A stretch of 64,000 nt of DNA from Chitinivorax sp. PXF-14 (GCF_040812015.1 NZ_JBFNXJ010000004.1:1-64000); one strand, 5' to 3'; shown: positions 1 through 10,561, numbered from the stretch's first letter. The notes: generated by a model not told the origin, from the letters alone. Program-made: numbers and translations.

Positions 1-242
1 GTCAAAGCGGATCACCACCTGCTCTGGCTACTGGTGTGAGCGCGGCTACGGTGATGAGATATCGGCTATCCCCTCCCCACAGGGCGTTTAGCGTGCGTTA
101 GGCGAGCCGCAGTGGATTGCGCGCGCTTGATGGTGAGGCTTCAACGCCGGGCTGGGACTCTGCACGGCGCGGCCTCCGCTTTTGCGTGTCAGGCTGATCG
201 CCTCGCTGCTACACTGTCCGTTTTTGTACCTAGAGGTTAGCT
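1..242. other. Left-edge leader, no gene supported
   Basis: Frame 1 is open from the window edge to a TGA at 37-39 (13 codons). It could be the tail of an upstream gene, but it is too short to call. Ahead of uvrB a TACACT hexamer at 210-215 could serve as a -10 box with only a weak -35. An AGAGG ribosome binding site at 232-236 lies six bases before the GTG at 243. Nothing else is recognised here. Confidence 0.4.
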
Positions 243-2264
<2,022 letters not shown>

Positions 2265-2283
2265 GCCGGCCCAAGCTGGGAAG

Positions 2284-2307
2284 GGCGTGCGCGGCCTGGC
2301 GCACGCC
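2284..2307. terminator. Hairpin between convergent genes
   Basis: A perfect 9-bp stem (2284-2292 pairs with 2299-2307, six-base loop) sits 20 bases after uvrB and just before the stop of the convergent SRPBCC gene. No U-run follows on either strand, so terminator activity is uncertain. Confidence 0.4.
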
Positions 2308-2315
2308 TGCCGGGA

Positions 2316-2849
2316 TCAGTGCTGCGATTCGCTCAGGTGCTTCAGATTGGCCAGGCCCTTGTCGAAATCAGGGCCAACCAGGCCATCCATCATCAAGGCA
2401 AGGTAGTGCATGAGCGGGTTGCCGCCCATGTCGCCGTCGTTACTCCAGGTGACCTTGGTCTGGCCGCCTTGTTCCTCGAGTGTCAGCTTGCCGTTGGAGC
2501 GGCTGTCGAAGTCGGGAAAGATCAGTTCGTATTCAAGCTGCTTGCCGGGTTCCACGTGTGTGAAGGTCATGGTGCCGTTGCCCTCGGTGCGGCTTTGCCA
2601 GCTCCATTTGGCGCCAACGCCTCGATCGGGGCCGGCATAGCTGAGTTGCATGGCTGGATCGCGGCGATTCCACTCGCTCCAGTGCTGCCATTGCCTGGGG
2701 GCATCGAGCTGGGCAAAGATGCGCTCGGCCGGTGCGGCGATCACGATGCTGCGGCTGACGTGATAGCCCGATGGCAGGAAAAAGCCGATCACGACAAGCA
2801 GCAGGATCAGCCCCAGCAGGGCCAATAGCATATTCTTCAGGAATCTCAT
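2316..2849 (-). CDS. SRPBCC (START/Bet v1-like) family protein, membrane-anchored
   Basis: A 177-residue protein with an N-terminal hydrophobic segment (about residues 5-27, Leu/Ile/Val-rich), so probably anchored in the inner membrane. A polyketide-cyclase-like SRPBCC domain follows. Domain signs are the stretch with APAERIFAQL and the WQHWSEWNRRDP-type loop that open many members, and a C-terminal helix around LMDGLVGPDFDKGLANLK. These domains bind hydrophobic ligands in a deep cavity; the ligand cannot be read from sequence. It faces uvrB convergently and has no obvious operon partner. Family assignment is good, function unknown. Confidence 0.8.
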   Translation of the reverse strand: MRFLKNMLLALLGLILLLVVIGFFLPSGYHVSRSIVIAAPAERIFAQLDAPRQWQHWSEWNRRDPAMQLSYAGPDRGVGAKWSWQSRTEGNGTMTFTHVEPGKQLEYELIFPDFDSRSNGKLTLEEQGGQTKVTWSNDGDMGGNPLMHYLALMMDGLVGPDFDKGLANLKHLSESQH

Positions 2850-2930
2850 TTACAGTCTTTCGATGTTGGCCCGCGGCCATTGGGTTGGGTCTTGCACGAC
2901 CGCGCTAGTGTAGCCGTCTGTCTTGAGCAC

Positions 2931-2958
2931 GACAAAACGCCCCGCTGAACGGGGCGTT
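2931..2958 (-). terminator. Rho-independent terminator of the first DUF2147 gene
   Basis: A 9-bp stem AACGCCCCG / CGGGGCGTT (2936-2944 with 2950-2958) is followed on the minus strand by TTTT. It lies about 30 bases beyond the stop of the minus-strand gene ending at 2990. Confidence 0.85.
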
Positions 2959-2989
2959 GTGTTGCTGCATTGGCGGCTGGTGCCGTGCT

Positions 2990-3442
2990 TCAGTCGCGCA
3001 GCCAGGTTTGCGTGCGGCCGAGCAAGGCGATGCCCAGGTACCCGCGTACCTCGAGCTTCTTGCCGCCGTCGGTCAGCTTCATCTTGGCGCTGTAGACATT
3101 GCCTTCTTCCGGATCGAGGATCTGCCCGCCGTTGAACTGCTCGCCATCCTTCTTCAAACCCCAGAGGAAGGTCAGGCCGACGATCGGTTTGCCTTTTTTA
3201 TCACCGGGGCACTTGTCGCACTTGCCGTTGGGATCGTCACCGGGTTTGACGGGGATGATCTTGAGCACCTTGCCTTTCAGCTCGCCGTTCTCCTCGTAGA
3301 TCTGGACGACGCTGTTCTGCTTGCCGGTCTTGTCGTCAATGGTCTTCCAGGTGCCAACCGGAGATTCGGGATTGCTGTCCGCCCAGGTAGGGAGGGCCAG
3401 GGACGAGGCGAGCAGGGCCAGGGTGAGTGGAAGGTGGCGCAT
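2990..3442 (-). CDS. DUF2147 family periplasmic protein (copy 1)
   Basis: A 150-residue secreted protein with a signal peptide (MRHLPLTLALLASSLALPTWA, cleavage near residue 21). The mature DUF2147 domain starts SPVGTWKTIDDKTGK and ends with a LLGRTQTWLRD tail. The CDKCPGDKKGKPI loop holds a CxxC pair. The family is lipocalin-like in some structures and widespread in envelope contexts, but its ligand is not established. The ATG at 3442 is preferred to an upstream in-frame start because GGAGAG precedes it and the signal peptide begins there. It is a tandem paralogue of the gene at 3712-4170 but has its own terminator, and another terminator separates the two. Confidence 0.85.
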   Translation of the reverse strand: MRHLPLTLALLASSLALPTWADSNPESPVGTWKTIDDKTGKQNSVVQIYEENGELKGKVLKIIPVKPGDDPNGKCDKCPGDKKGKPIVGLTFLWGLKKDGEQFNGGQILDPEEGNVYSAKMKLTDGGKKLEVRGYLGIALLGRTQTWLRD

Positions 3443-3607
3443 AGGGTTCTCTCCGGAATAGTGTAATTGCTCGGAGATTAAACAAGCGTTCGACCAAGGC
3501 GTCAAGTGGCTGTTGTCGAAAGGAAAAAAAGCAGCCCGGAAGGCTGGCCTGGGAAGGTCGCTTGGTGGCGCGGGGGGCAGCTGGTGGCGGGAGGCAGGAA
3601 TCCGCAC

Positions 3608-3638
3608 GAAAAAAAGGCCGGAATGGTTGTTCCGGCCT
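3608..3638 (-). terminator. Rho-independent terminator of the second DUF2147 gene
   Basis: The stem AGGCCGGAA / TTCCGGCCT (3615-3623 with 3630-3638) is followed on the minus strand by seven T residues. It lies 74 bases downstream of the stop of the gene at 3712-4170 and separates the two paralogues. Confidence 0.9.
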
Positions 3639-3711
3639 ATCAGCACAGTGTGGAAGGTATTACTGGGTTTGGCAGGACAGGCTCACGGCCTGCCCCGCGC
3701 ATTCTTGCCGC

Positions 3712-4170
3712 TTACTCTTCGCGAATCCAGGTCTGGCTGCGGCCGAGCAGCGATACGCCGATGAAGCCACGGACTTCGATCTTCTTGCCGCCATCGGTCA
3801 CCTTCAGCTTCGAGCTGTAAACCTTGCCCGATTCCGGATCGAGAATGGTGCCGTCGGTGTATTCGTCGCCACTCTTCTTCAGACCTTCGAGGAAGACCAG
3901 GCCGATGATCGGCTTGCCCTTCTTTTCGCCTTCGCACTTGTCGCAGACTGGATTTTCCGGATCGCCCGGCTTCGGGAAACGGCCGGTGATCTTGCCGGTC
4001 AGCACGCCGTTCTGTTCGGTGATTTCAACGAGGCCACGCGGCTTGCCGGTGTTGTCGTCGATGGTCTTCCATTTGCCGACCGGGGAATCAGCCGCAGCCA
4101 GGGCCGGCAGAGCAATGCCAGCAGCCAGCAAAGCGACGACGGCGCCGCGGATCAGGGTTTGCACGTTCAT
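3712..4170 (-). CDS. DUF2147 family periplasmic protein (copy 2)
   Basis: A 152-residue paralogue of the downstream gene. The signal peptide spans about residues 1-25 (Ala/Leu-rich, ending ALA-A). The mature domain opens SPVGKWKTIDDNTGKPRG, carries the same CDKCEGEKKGKPI loop, and ends GRSQTWIREE. The two copies share the GKWKTIDD/GTWKTIDD opening, the CxxC loop and the C-terminal strand, so they arose by duplication. The ATG at 4170 has AAGGAG eight bases upstream. The promoter upstream holds a run of eight G residues between its -35 and -10 boxes, so expression may be phase-variable (inference). The biochemical role is unknown. Confidence 0.87.
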   Translation of the reverse strand: MNVQTLIRGAVVALLAAGIALPALAAADSPVGKWKTIDDNTGKPRGLVEITEQNGVLTGKITGRFPKPGDPENPVCDKCEGEKKGKPIIGLVFLEGLKKSGDEYTDGTILDPESGKVYSSKLKVTDGGKKIEVRGFIGVSLLGRSQTWIREE

Positions 4171-4210
4171 GACAGCTCTCCTTGTGTTGAATCTTTTGTT
4201 TTGATGATAT

Positions 4211-4246
4211 GGGCATAATCTTAAAAAGTACGGCCCCCCCCGTCAA
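4211..4246 (-). promoter_or_regulatory. Promoter of DUF2147 copy 2 with a G8 tract in the spacer
   Basis: On the minus strand: -35 TTGACG (4246 to 4241), then exactly 17 bases (4240 to 4224), then -10 TAAGAT (4223 to 4218), predicted +1 near 4211. Eight consecutive G residues (4241 to 4234) start at the last base of the -35 box and fill the first half of the spacer. The start codon is about 41 bases beyond +1. The hexamers and spacing are directly visible; promoter activity is inferred. Confidence 0.65.
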
Positions 4247-4378
4247 GCATTTTTAGAGTAAACGCTCTCAAGTTGAACCGATTTTCCCTGGGCGGGGAAA
4301 AGCGGGTGGTCAAGAATGGTGGATGGGGCCGATAATGAGGCCCGTATTTGTTTTTGCTGATGAAAGCGCGTCCACCGG

Positions 4379-5140
4379 ATGCTCATAGATACTCACTGCC
4401 ACCTCGATGCCGCCGAATTTGACGCCGACCGTGACGATGTCGCGGCCCGCGCCCGCGCCTTGGGGGTGGCCCGCATCGTCGTGCCGGCGGTTGGCCGTTT
4501 CAATTTCGGCTCGACCTGCCGTATGCGGACGCTCTATGGCTGCGACATCGCGTTGGGCCTGCATCCGATCTATGTCGGGCAGCATCGCGACGAAGACCTG
4601 CCGGCCCTGCGCAAGCTGTCCGAAGATGTGCGCCCGGTGGCGATTGGCGAGATCGGGCTCGACGGCTTTGTGCCCGGCCTCGATATGGCGCGGCAGGAAT
4701 GGCTGTTTGTCGAGCAGCTGAAGATCGCACAGACACTGGATCTGCCGGTGCTGCTGCATATCCGCCGCGCACAGGACCAGATACTGAAGTACTTGCGGCG
4801 TTATCGCGTCAAGGGTGGCGTGGCCCATGCCTTCAACGGCAGCCACCAGCAGGCCGACGAGTTCATCAAGCTCGGCTTCCGGCTTGGCTTTGGCGGCGCG
4901 ATGACGTTCGAGCGGGCGTTGCGTATCCGCGAGCTGGCGGCCAATCTGCCGTTGGACAGCATCGTGCTGGAAACGGATGCGCCCGACATCGCGCCGGCGT
5001 GGGCCTACCGGCAGCGCAATACACCCGAATACCTGCCGCATATCGCCGAGGTGCTCGGCGGGCTGCGCGGCCAGTCGCAGGCGGCCGTTGCTCGCGCCAC
5101 CACCGCCAATGCCGCTGCTACTCTGGGGCTGACTCTTTAA
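4379..5140 (+). CDS. TatD family metal-dependent hydrolase (putative DNase)
   Basis: A 253-residue TIM-barrel amidohydrolase-fold protein. Metal ligands are in place: H6 and H8 (DTHCHLD), E91 (IGEIGLDG), H127 (LLHIRR), H150 (VAHAFNGS) and D200 (LETDAPD). Characterised TatD proteins are 3'-5' exonucleases or endonucleases on damaged DNA, and some act on D-aminoacyl substrates; which applies here is not visible. The ATG at 4379 starts directly with the MLIDTHCHLD strand, as in the family. It lies 44 bases before the Mrp operon on the same strand. Confidence 0.93.
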   Translation: MLIDTHCHLDAAEFDADRDDVAARARALGVARIVVPAVGRFNFGSTCRMRTLYGCDIALGLHPIYVGQHRDEDLPALRKLSEDVRPVAIGEIGLDGFVPGLDMARQEWLFVEQLKIAQTLDLPVLLHIRRAQDQILKYLRRYRVKGGVAHAFNGSHQQADEFIKLGFRLGFGGAMTFERALRIRELAANLPLDSIVLETDAPDIAPAWAYRQRNTPEYLPHIAEVLGGLRGQSQAAVARATTANAAATLGLTL

Positions 5141-5184
5141 CCAAACACGTCCCGCCGGGGACATCACCACCGATACCCACGCCC

Positions 5185-7947
5185 ATGCTGTTACTTTTCC
5201 TGCTGTTGCCTTTTCTCGGGGCCTTGCTGATGCCCGCCACGGTGTGGCTCGGCCAGCGCACCGCCGCGTGGCTGGCTGGCGCTGTCTCGCTGGCTGGCTT
5301 CGTCTGGCTGCTGTGGCATGCACCGTGGCCTGGGCTCGATTTCTCGCTATCGCTGCCGTGGATGCCGGCCATCGGCCTCGCGTTTTCATTGCGCCTCGAT
5401 GGGCTGGCCTTCCTGTTCGGCCTGATGATCACAGGCATTGGTGCTCTGGTCGTGCTCTATGCCCGGTATTACCTGCATCATGGCGATTCCAGGCCGCGCT
5501 TCTACGCCACCCTGCTGTTGTTCATGGGGGCCATGCTTGGCGTGGTGCTGGCCGACAACCTGTTGCTGCTGCTGGTGTTCTGGGAGCTGACCAGCCTCAG
5601 CTCCTTCCTGCTGATCGGCTACTGGCATGAGCGTACGGCGGCGCGGCAGGGTGCCCGCATGGCGCTGACGGTGACCGGCCTCGGCGGCCTGGCGCTGCTG
5701 GCCGGCGTGCTGATCCTCGGCGACATCGCCGACAGCTTTGCCGTGCGCGATGTCATCGCCGCGCGCGCGGCCATCATTGGCGATCCGCGCTACCCGCTGG
5801 CGCTGGGCCTGATCCTGCTCGGCGCATTCACCAAGTCCGCACAGTTTCCTTTCCATTTCTGGCTGCCGCAGGCCATGGCGGCGCCCACGCCGGTATCGTC
5901 CTATCTGCACTCGGCGACCATGGTGAAGGCTGGCGTCTTCCTGCTGGCGCGGCTCTATCCGGCGCTCGGCCATACCGACTGGTGGTTCGCGCTGGTGGCG
6001 CCGGTCGGGCTGGCAACGCTGCTGGTTGGCGCCTACTTCGCGCTGTACCGCGACGATATCAAGGGGCTGCTCGCCTATTCGACGATCAGCCATCTCGGCC
6101 TGATCACGTTGCTGTTCGGGCTCGATACCGAGCTCTCGGCCATCGCCGCGCTGTTCCATATCGTCAACCATGCCACCTTCAAGGCCAGCCTGTTCATGAC
6201 TGCGGGTATCGTCGACCATGAGGCCGGGACGCGCGACATGCGCGTGCTGGGTGGGCTGGCACGCTACATGCCGTACACGGCGACGCTGGCGACCGTGGCT
6301 GCGTGCGCCATGGCCGGCGTGCCGCTGCTCAACGGCTTCCTGAGCAAGGAGATGTTCTACGACCAGACGCTGCAGGCCGCGCCGCTGGGCCCGTCCAACC
6401 TGCTGTTGCCGGCGCTGGCCTGGCTCGGGACGGCATTCAGCGTCGCCTATTCGCTGCGCTTCGTGCATGCGGTGTTTTTCCGCCGCAGCACGGCCGAGCT
6501 GCCGCGCATCCCGCACGAGCCGCCGCGCTGGATGCGCATCCCGGTCGAGCTGCTGGTCCTGCTGTGCGTGGCGGTTGGCCTGGCGCCGCATTACACGGTC
6601 GATACCGTGCTGCGGCTGGCTGCGCGCAGCGTGGTCGGCGAGACCTTGCCGCCGTTCGAGCTGGCGTTGTGGCATGGCATCAACCCGCCGCTGATCATGA
6701 GCGTGCTGGCCCTGCTGACGGGGCTGGCGCTCTATCGCTGGATGGCGCCCGTGGGGCGCATCGAGCGTACCGTGCCCACGCAGCTCGGCAGCCGGATTTT
6801 CTCGCATCTGCAACGGCGCCTGCTGTCGCTGGCGGGCAGGCTCGATCGCGCGATGCAGCACCCTGGTCTGCGCGCTTATCTGCTATGGCTCGTGCTGGCG
6901 GCGCTGGTAGCGGGCTGGGGCGGCTGGTGGCTGGCCGATGCGCAGTGGATGGCGACGGGCGCGACCTGGCAGCAGTCGAGCTGGGGCTTTCTCGCGCTGG
7001 CCGCGCTGGCGGCGGTCTCGGCCTTGCTCGCGGTGTGGTGGCGCAAGCGGCGCGTGCTGGCGCTGGCGGCTGTAGGGGTGACGGGCTTGATGGTGGCCTG
7101 GGCATTCGTGCAGTTTTCGTCGCCCGACCTGGCCCTGACCCAGGTGGCGATCGAGGTGGCGACCTCGGTGCTGATGCTGCTTGCCCTGCGCTGGCTGCCG
7201 CATGCCAGCGACAGTCGTCCCGATCCGATCCCGGTGCGGCTGCGCGATGCCGTGCTGGCGGTGTTGGCAGGGGCGGGCATGTTCGGCATCCTGCTTGCGG
7301 TGCTTGGGCGGCCGCTGGAGCCGATCTCCGGCTTTTACCTGGAGCACGCGCTGTCGCTCGGCGGTGGTGCCAACGTGGTCAACGTGATCCTCGTCGATTT
7401 CCGTGGTTACGACACCCTGGGTGAGGTGACCGTGCTGGCGCTGGCCGGGTTGCTGCTGGCCAAGCTGCTGGAGGACTACTCGCTGCGCACCGGCCCGGGG
7501 CCGCATGATTCCCTGCTGCTGGCCATCGGCGCGCGGCTGCTGCTGCCGTTTGCGCTGATGGTGTCGCTCTACCTGTTCCTGCGTGGCCATCAGCAGCCGG
7601 GCGGCGGCTTTGTCGCGGGCCTGGTGACGGCCGCGGCGCTTGTGTCGCAGAGCCTGGCCTTCGGCCTTGGCTGGTCGCACAACAGGCTGCGGCTGCATGC
7701 GACCTACTGGAGTGCCACCGGGCTGCTGCTCGCGCTGGTGACCGGGCTGGGCAGCCTGGGCTTCGATGCCAATTTCCTCACCAGCAGCCACGGCCACCTG
7801 CACTTGCCGCTACTCGGCGAGATCGAGTGGGCCAGCGCAGCCTTGTTCGACCTCGGGGTGTACCTGGTGGTCGTGGGCGCGACCATGAGCATGCTGGGCA
7901 AGCTCGCCGGCACGCAAGATCCGCATGCCGAGAAAGGATCGATCTGA
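5185..7947 (+). CDS. mrpA: Mrp-type Na+/H+ antiporter, fused A and B subunits
   Basis: A 920-residue inner-membrane protein. The N-terminal part is the NuoL-like MrpA subunit (proton channel core around LVFWELTSLSSFLLIGYWHE and the transmembrane block containing GAFTKSAQFPFHFWLPQAM and PTPVSSYLHSATMVKAG). An MnhB-like domain follows at the C-terminus (GARLLLPFALMVSLYLFLRG and QPGGGFVAGLVTAAALV). The long form with B fused to A is typical of group 2 Mrp/Pha systems. The complex exchanges cytoplasmic Na+ or K+ for H+ and supports alkali and salt tolerance. The ATG at 5185 is chosen because the reading frame upstream overlaps tatD and the first helix begins there. It ends in an ATGA overlap with mrpC. 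Confidence 0.95.
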   Translation: MLLLFLLLPFLGALLMPATVWLGQRTAAWLAGAVSLAGFVWLLWHAPWPGLDFSLSLPWMPAIGLAFSLRLDGLAFLFGLMITGIGALVVLYARYYLHHGDSRPRFYATLLLFMGAMLGVVLADNLLLLLVFWELTSLSSFLLIGYWHERTAARQGARMALTVTGLGGLALLAGVLILGDIADSFAVRDVIAARAAIIGDPRYPLALGLILLGAFTKSAQFPFHFWLPQAMAAPTPVSSYLHSATMVKAGVFLLARLYPALGHTDWWFALVAPVGLATLLVGAYFALYRDDIKGLLAYSTISHLGLITLLFGLDTELSAIAALFHIVNHATFKASLFMTAGIVDHEAGTRDMRVLGGLARYMPYTATLATVAACAMAGVPLLNGFLSKEMFYDQTLQAAPLGPSNLLLPALAWLGTAFSVAYSLRFVHAVFFRRSTAELPRIPHEPPRWMRIPVELLVLLCVAVGLAPHYTVDTVLRLAARSVVGETLPPFELALWHGINPPLIMSVLALLTGLALYRWMAPVGRIERTVPTQLGSRIFSHLQRRLLSLAGRLDRAMQHPGLRAYLLWLVLAALVAGWGGWWLADAQWMATGATWQQSSWGFLALAALAAVSALLAVWWRKRRVLALAAVGVTGLMVAWAFVQFSSPDLALTQVAIEVATSVLMLLALRWLPHASDSRPDPIPVRLRDAVLAVLAGAGMFGILLAVLGRPLEPISGFYLEHALSLGGGANVVNVILVDFRGYDTLGEVTVLALAGLLLAKLLEDYSLRTGPGPHDSLLLAIGARLLLPFALMVSLYLFLRGHQQPGGGFVAGLVTAAALVSQSLAFGLGWSHNRLRLHATYWSATGLLLALVTGLGSLGFDANFLTSSHGHLHLPLLGEIEWASAALFDLGVYLVVVGATMSMLGKLAGTQDPHAEKGSI

Positions 7948-8303
7948 TGGAACCCGTGTTTGCCGCCGTGGTGGCGGTGCTGACCAGCTGCGGCGTGTAC
8001 CTGATGCTGCGGCCGCGCACCTTTGATCTGGTGCTGGGGCTCACGCTGCTGTCGTATGCCGTCAACCTGTTCATTTTCGCCATGGGCCGGCTCACCGTCG
8101 GCGCGCCGCCGCTGTTGCGCGGCACGGCCGACCACTATGCCGACCCGCTGCCGCCGGCGCTGGTGTTGACGGCGATCGTGATCGGCTTCGCCATGACGGC
8201 CCTGCTGCTGACGCTCGCCGTGCGCAACCGCTTTGCCACGCGCAGCGATGCCAGCGACACGGGCGAGGCCGCCCATCCGCTGTCGCGGCGGGAGCAGCCA
8301 TGA
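7947..8303 (+). CDS. mrpC: Mrp antiporter subunit C
   Basis: A 118-residue NuoK-like subunit with three predicted membrane helices; a short family signature is LGLTLLSYAVNLFIFAMG. Its ATG overlaps the mrpA TGA in the four bases ATGA, and its own stop overlaps the mrpD start the same way, indicating translational coupling. The sequence after residue 95 is polar and ends in the cytoplasm. It is part of the hetero-oligomeric Mrp complex and is required for assembly in studied systems. Confidence 0.94.
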   Translation: MEPVFAAVVAVLTSCGVYLMLRPRTFDLVLGLTLLSYAVNLFIFAMGRLTVGAPPLLRGTADHYADPLPPALVLTAIVIGFAMTALLLTLAVRNRFATRSDASDTGEAAHPLSRREQP

Positions 8304-9817
8304 TCCAGCACCTGTTGATCCTGCCGGTGCTGCTGCCCCTGCTGGCGGCCTGCGCCTGCCTGCTCGCGCCCGAGCGCATCGCCATCCGGCGCCTGATCGT
8401 GCTGCTCGCCAACGGCCTGCTCGCTGCCGTGGCGGCCGTACTGGTGTGGTGGGCCGACAGTGGCCTGATCTGGAACTACATGCTCGGCAGCTGGCCGGCG
8501 CCGTTCGGCATTGCGCTGCTGCTCGACCGGCTGTCCGCGCTGCTGCTGCTGACCACGGCGCTGCTTGCCAATGTCTGCTACGTATATGCCTGGGCGCGCG
8601 ACTGGGACAAGCGCGGCAGCCATTTCCACGCCTTCTGGCTGCTGCAGCTGATGGGGCTGAACGGCGCCTTCCTGACCGGCGACCTGTTCAACCTGTTCGT
8701 CTTCTTCGAGGTGCTGCTCGCCGCATCGTACGGGTTGCTGATCCACGGCGACGGCGAGTTGCGGGTGCGCTGGGGGCTATCCTACGTGGCCTTGAACCTG
8801 GCCGGCTCGGCGCTGTTCCTGATTGCCGCCAGCCTGTTCTATGGCACGCTCGGCTCGCTCAACCTGGCCGACCTGGCGCAGCGCATCGCGGCGGCCGACC
8901 CCGATAGCTGGGCCTTGCTGCGCGTCGCTGGCATGCTGCTGTTCGTCGTGTTCGCGTTCAAGGCGGCGCTGCTGCCGCTGCACCTGTGGCTGCCCGGCGC
9001 CTATGGTGCGGCGAGTGGGCCGGTGGCGGCGCTGTTCGCGGTGATGACCAAGGTCGGCGTGTATGCCATCGTGCGCGTCTATTCGCTACTGTTCGGCGTC
9101 GAGGCCAACGGGCTGTCCGACCTGTTAGCGCCCTGGCTGTTGCCGCTGACGCTGGCGACCGTGCTGCTTGCGTCGCTGATGGCGCTGGCCGGGCGCAATC
9201 TGCGCCGGCTCAACGGCGCCCTGGTGCTGGGCTCGGTCGGCATGCTGCTGCTGGGGGTGGCGCTGCATCACACCGACAGCCTAGCCGCGACGCTGTTCTA
9301 CCTGCCGCACAGCACGCTGGCGGTGGCGTTTCTCTATCTGTTCGCCGACTGGCTGCAGGCAAGACGTGGTGCGGTCGGCGACGGCTTCGCGCCGGGGCCG
9401 CGGCTACCGGTGCACAACCTCGGCGGCGTGGCCTTCCTGCTTGCCGCGATGATGGTGGCCGGCCTGCCGCCGTTCGGCGGCTTCCTGGCCAAGGCGTGGA
9501 TGCTGCAAAGCCCGACCGCCAGCGGCTGGGTGTGGGGCATCGTGCTACTGGCGAGCGCGCTGACGCTGGTGGCACTGGCGCGCGCGGGCTCGCTGCTGTT
9601 CTGGCATCTGTCCGAGCACGAAACGCCGGCCAGCGACGAGGAGCAGACCGCCGCCGAGTGGGTGCCGATGCTCGCGCTCCTCTGCCTGCTCGTGGTGATC
9701 TCGTTCGGCGCCGGCCCGCTGGGGGACTACTGTCGCCGTGCCGCCGAGCAGCTGCGCGACCCGGCACAATACTGGCATTCGCAGCAGCAGGGCGGGGAGG
9801 GGCGGCATGGCGCCTGA
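8300..9817 (+). CDS. mrpD: Mrp antiporter subunit D
   Basis: A 505-residue NuoN/NuoM-like antiporter subunit with about 14 membrane helices. The conserved core includes GDLFNLFVFFEVLLAASYGL (with the Glu of TM5) and FAFKAALLPLHLWLPGAYG (with the TM7 Lys). These match the proton pathway of complex I homologues. The ATG at 8300 overlaps the mrpC stop. The last 11 bases overlap mrpE. Function is cation/proton exchange together with the A subunit. Confidence 0.95.
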   Translation: MIQHLLILPVLLPLLAACACLLAPERIAIRRLIVLLANGLLAAVAAVLVWWADSGLIWNYMLGSWPAPFGIALLLDRLSALLLLTTALLANVCYVYAWARDWDKRGSHFHAFWLLQLMGLNGAFLTGDLFNLFVFFEVLLAASYGLLIHGDGELRVRWGLSYVALNLAGSALFLIAASLFYGTLGSLNLADLAQRIAAADPDSWALLRVAGMLLFVVFAFKAALLPLHLWLPGAYGAASGPVAALFAVMTKVGVYAIVRVYSLLFGVEANGLSDLLAPWLLPLTLATVLLASLMALAGRNLRRLNGALVLGSVGMLLLGVALHHTDSLAATLFYLPHSTLAVAFLYLFADWLQARRGAVGDGFAPGPRLPVHNLGGVAFLLAAMMVAGLPPFGGFLAKAWMLQSPTASGWVWGIVLLASALTLVALARAGSLLFWHLSEHETPASDEEQTAAEWVPMLALLCLLVVISFGAGPLGDYCRRAAEQLRDPAQYWHSQQQGGEGRHGA

Positions 9818-10298
9818 TCGCATGAAACTCGGGCTGCGCGCGTCAGTGCTGCTGTTCTGGCTCGCGCTCAACAGCAGCGTGGCGCCGGCACAGATCGCGC
9901 TCGGCCTGCTGCTGGCCTGGCTGATCCCGCTGTTCCTCGCGCGGCTGTGGCCCACGCCGCTGGGGCGCGTGCGGCGGCCCGGGCGGGCGCTGCGGCTGGC
10001 CGGCGTATTCCTCTACGACATCGTCGCGGCCAACCTGACCGTGGCGCGCCAGATCCTGTTCGAGGCGCCCAGGCTCCGGCCGGCCTTCGTCTACGTCCCG
10101 CTCGACATCGACGACCCGCTCGCGGTTGCGGTGCTCGGCGCGATGATCACGCTGACGCCGGGGACGGTGACGGTCGAGGCCGACGCGGCGGCGCGCAAGC
10201 TCGTGCTGCACGTGCTGCACACCGACGACCCGCTGGCGGTGGTCGAGGCGATCAAGCGCCGTTATGAAACCCCGTTGAAGGAGATATTCGCATGCTGA
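9807..10298 (+). CDS. mrpE: Mrp antiporter subunit E
   Basis: A 163-residue subunit with two N-terminal hydrophobic segments and a cytoplasmic alpha/beta domain carrying the family motif AMITLTPGTVTVEAD. The ATG at 9807 follows a GGGGAGGGG ribosome binding site and overlaps mrpD by 11 bases; an ATG at 9822 is the alternative. The stop overlaps the mrpF start. It is needed for function of the complex but has no known catalytic residues. Confidence 0.92.
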   Translation: MAPDRMKLGLRASVLLFWLALNSSVAPAQIALGLLLAWLIPLFLARLWPTPLGRVRRPGRALRLAGVFLYDIVAANLTVARQILFEAPRLRPAFVYVPLDIDDPLAVAVLGAMITLTPGTVTVEADAAARKLVLHVLHTDDPLAVVEAIKRRYETPLKEIFAC

Positions 10299-10561
10299 AC
10301 TGGGCATTGCCGCTGGCCCAAGGGGCCGTCGTGCTGGCCATGCTGCTGGCGTTCTGGCGCCTCGTGCGCGGCCCCGATGCGGTCGATCGGGTGCTGGCGC
10401 TCGATACGCTGTACATCGACAGCATCGCCTTGCTGGTCCTGGTCGGCATCGAGTTGTCGGACAGCAGCTATTTCACCGTCGGCATCCTGATCGCGATGAT
10501 GGGCTTCCTGTCGACGGTGGCGCTGGCGCGCTATCTCGCGCACGGCAAGGTATTTGGCTGA
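10292..10561 (+). CDS. mrpF: Mrp antiporter subunit F
   Basis: An 89-residue, three-helix membrane subunit. The segment LVRGPDAVDRVLALDTLY is the family hallmark, with the Asp needed for transport in studied homologues. It overlaps mrpE by seven bases. mrpG follows within about ten bases. Confidence 0.93.
   Translation: MLNWALPLAQGAVVLAMLLAFWRLVRGPDAVDRVLALDTLYIDSIALLVLVGIELSDSSYFTVGILIAMMGFLSTVALARYLAHGKVFG

Noticed and set aside
1-39. Reading frame entering from the left edge
   Set aside because: Thirteen codons ending in TGA are too few to identify a protein.
4699-5184. 162-codon extension of the mrpA frame over tatD
   Set aside because: It overlaps tatD in another frame and is low-complexity; the MrpA family start is at 5185.
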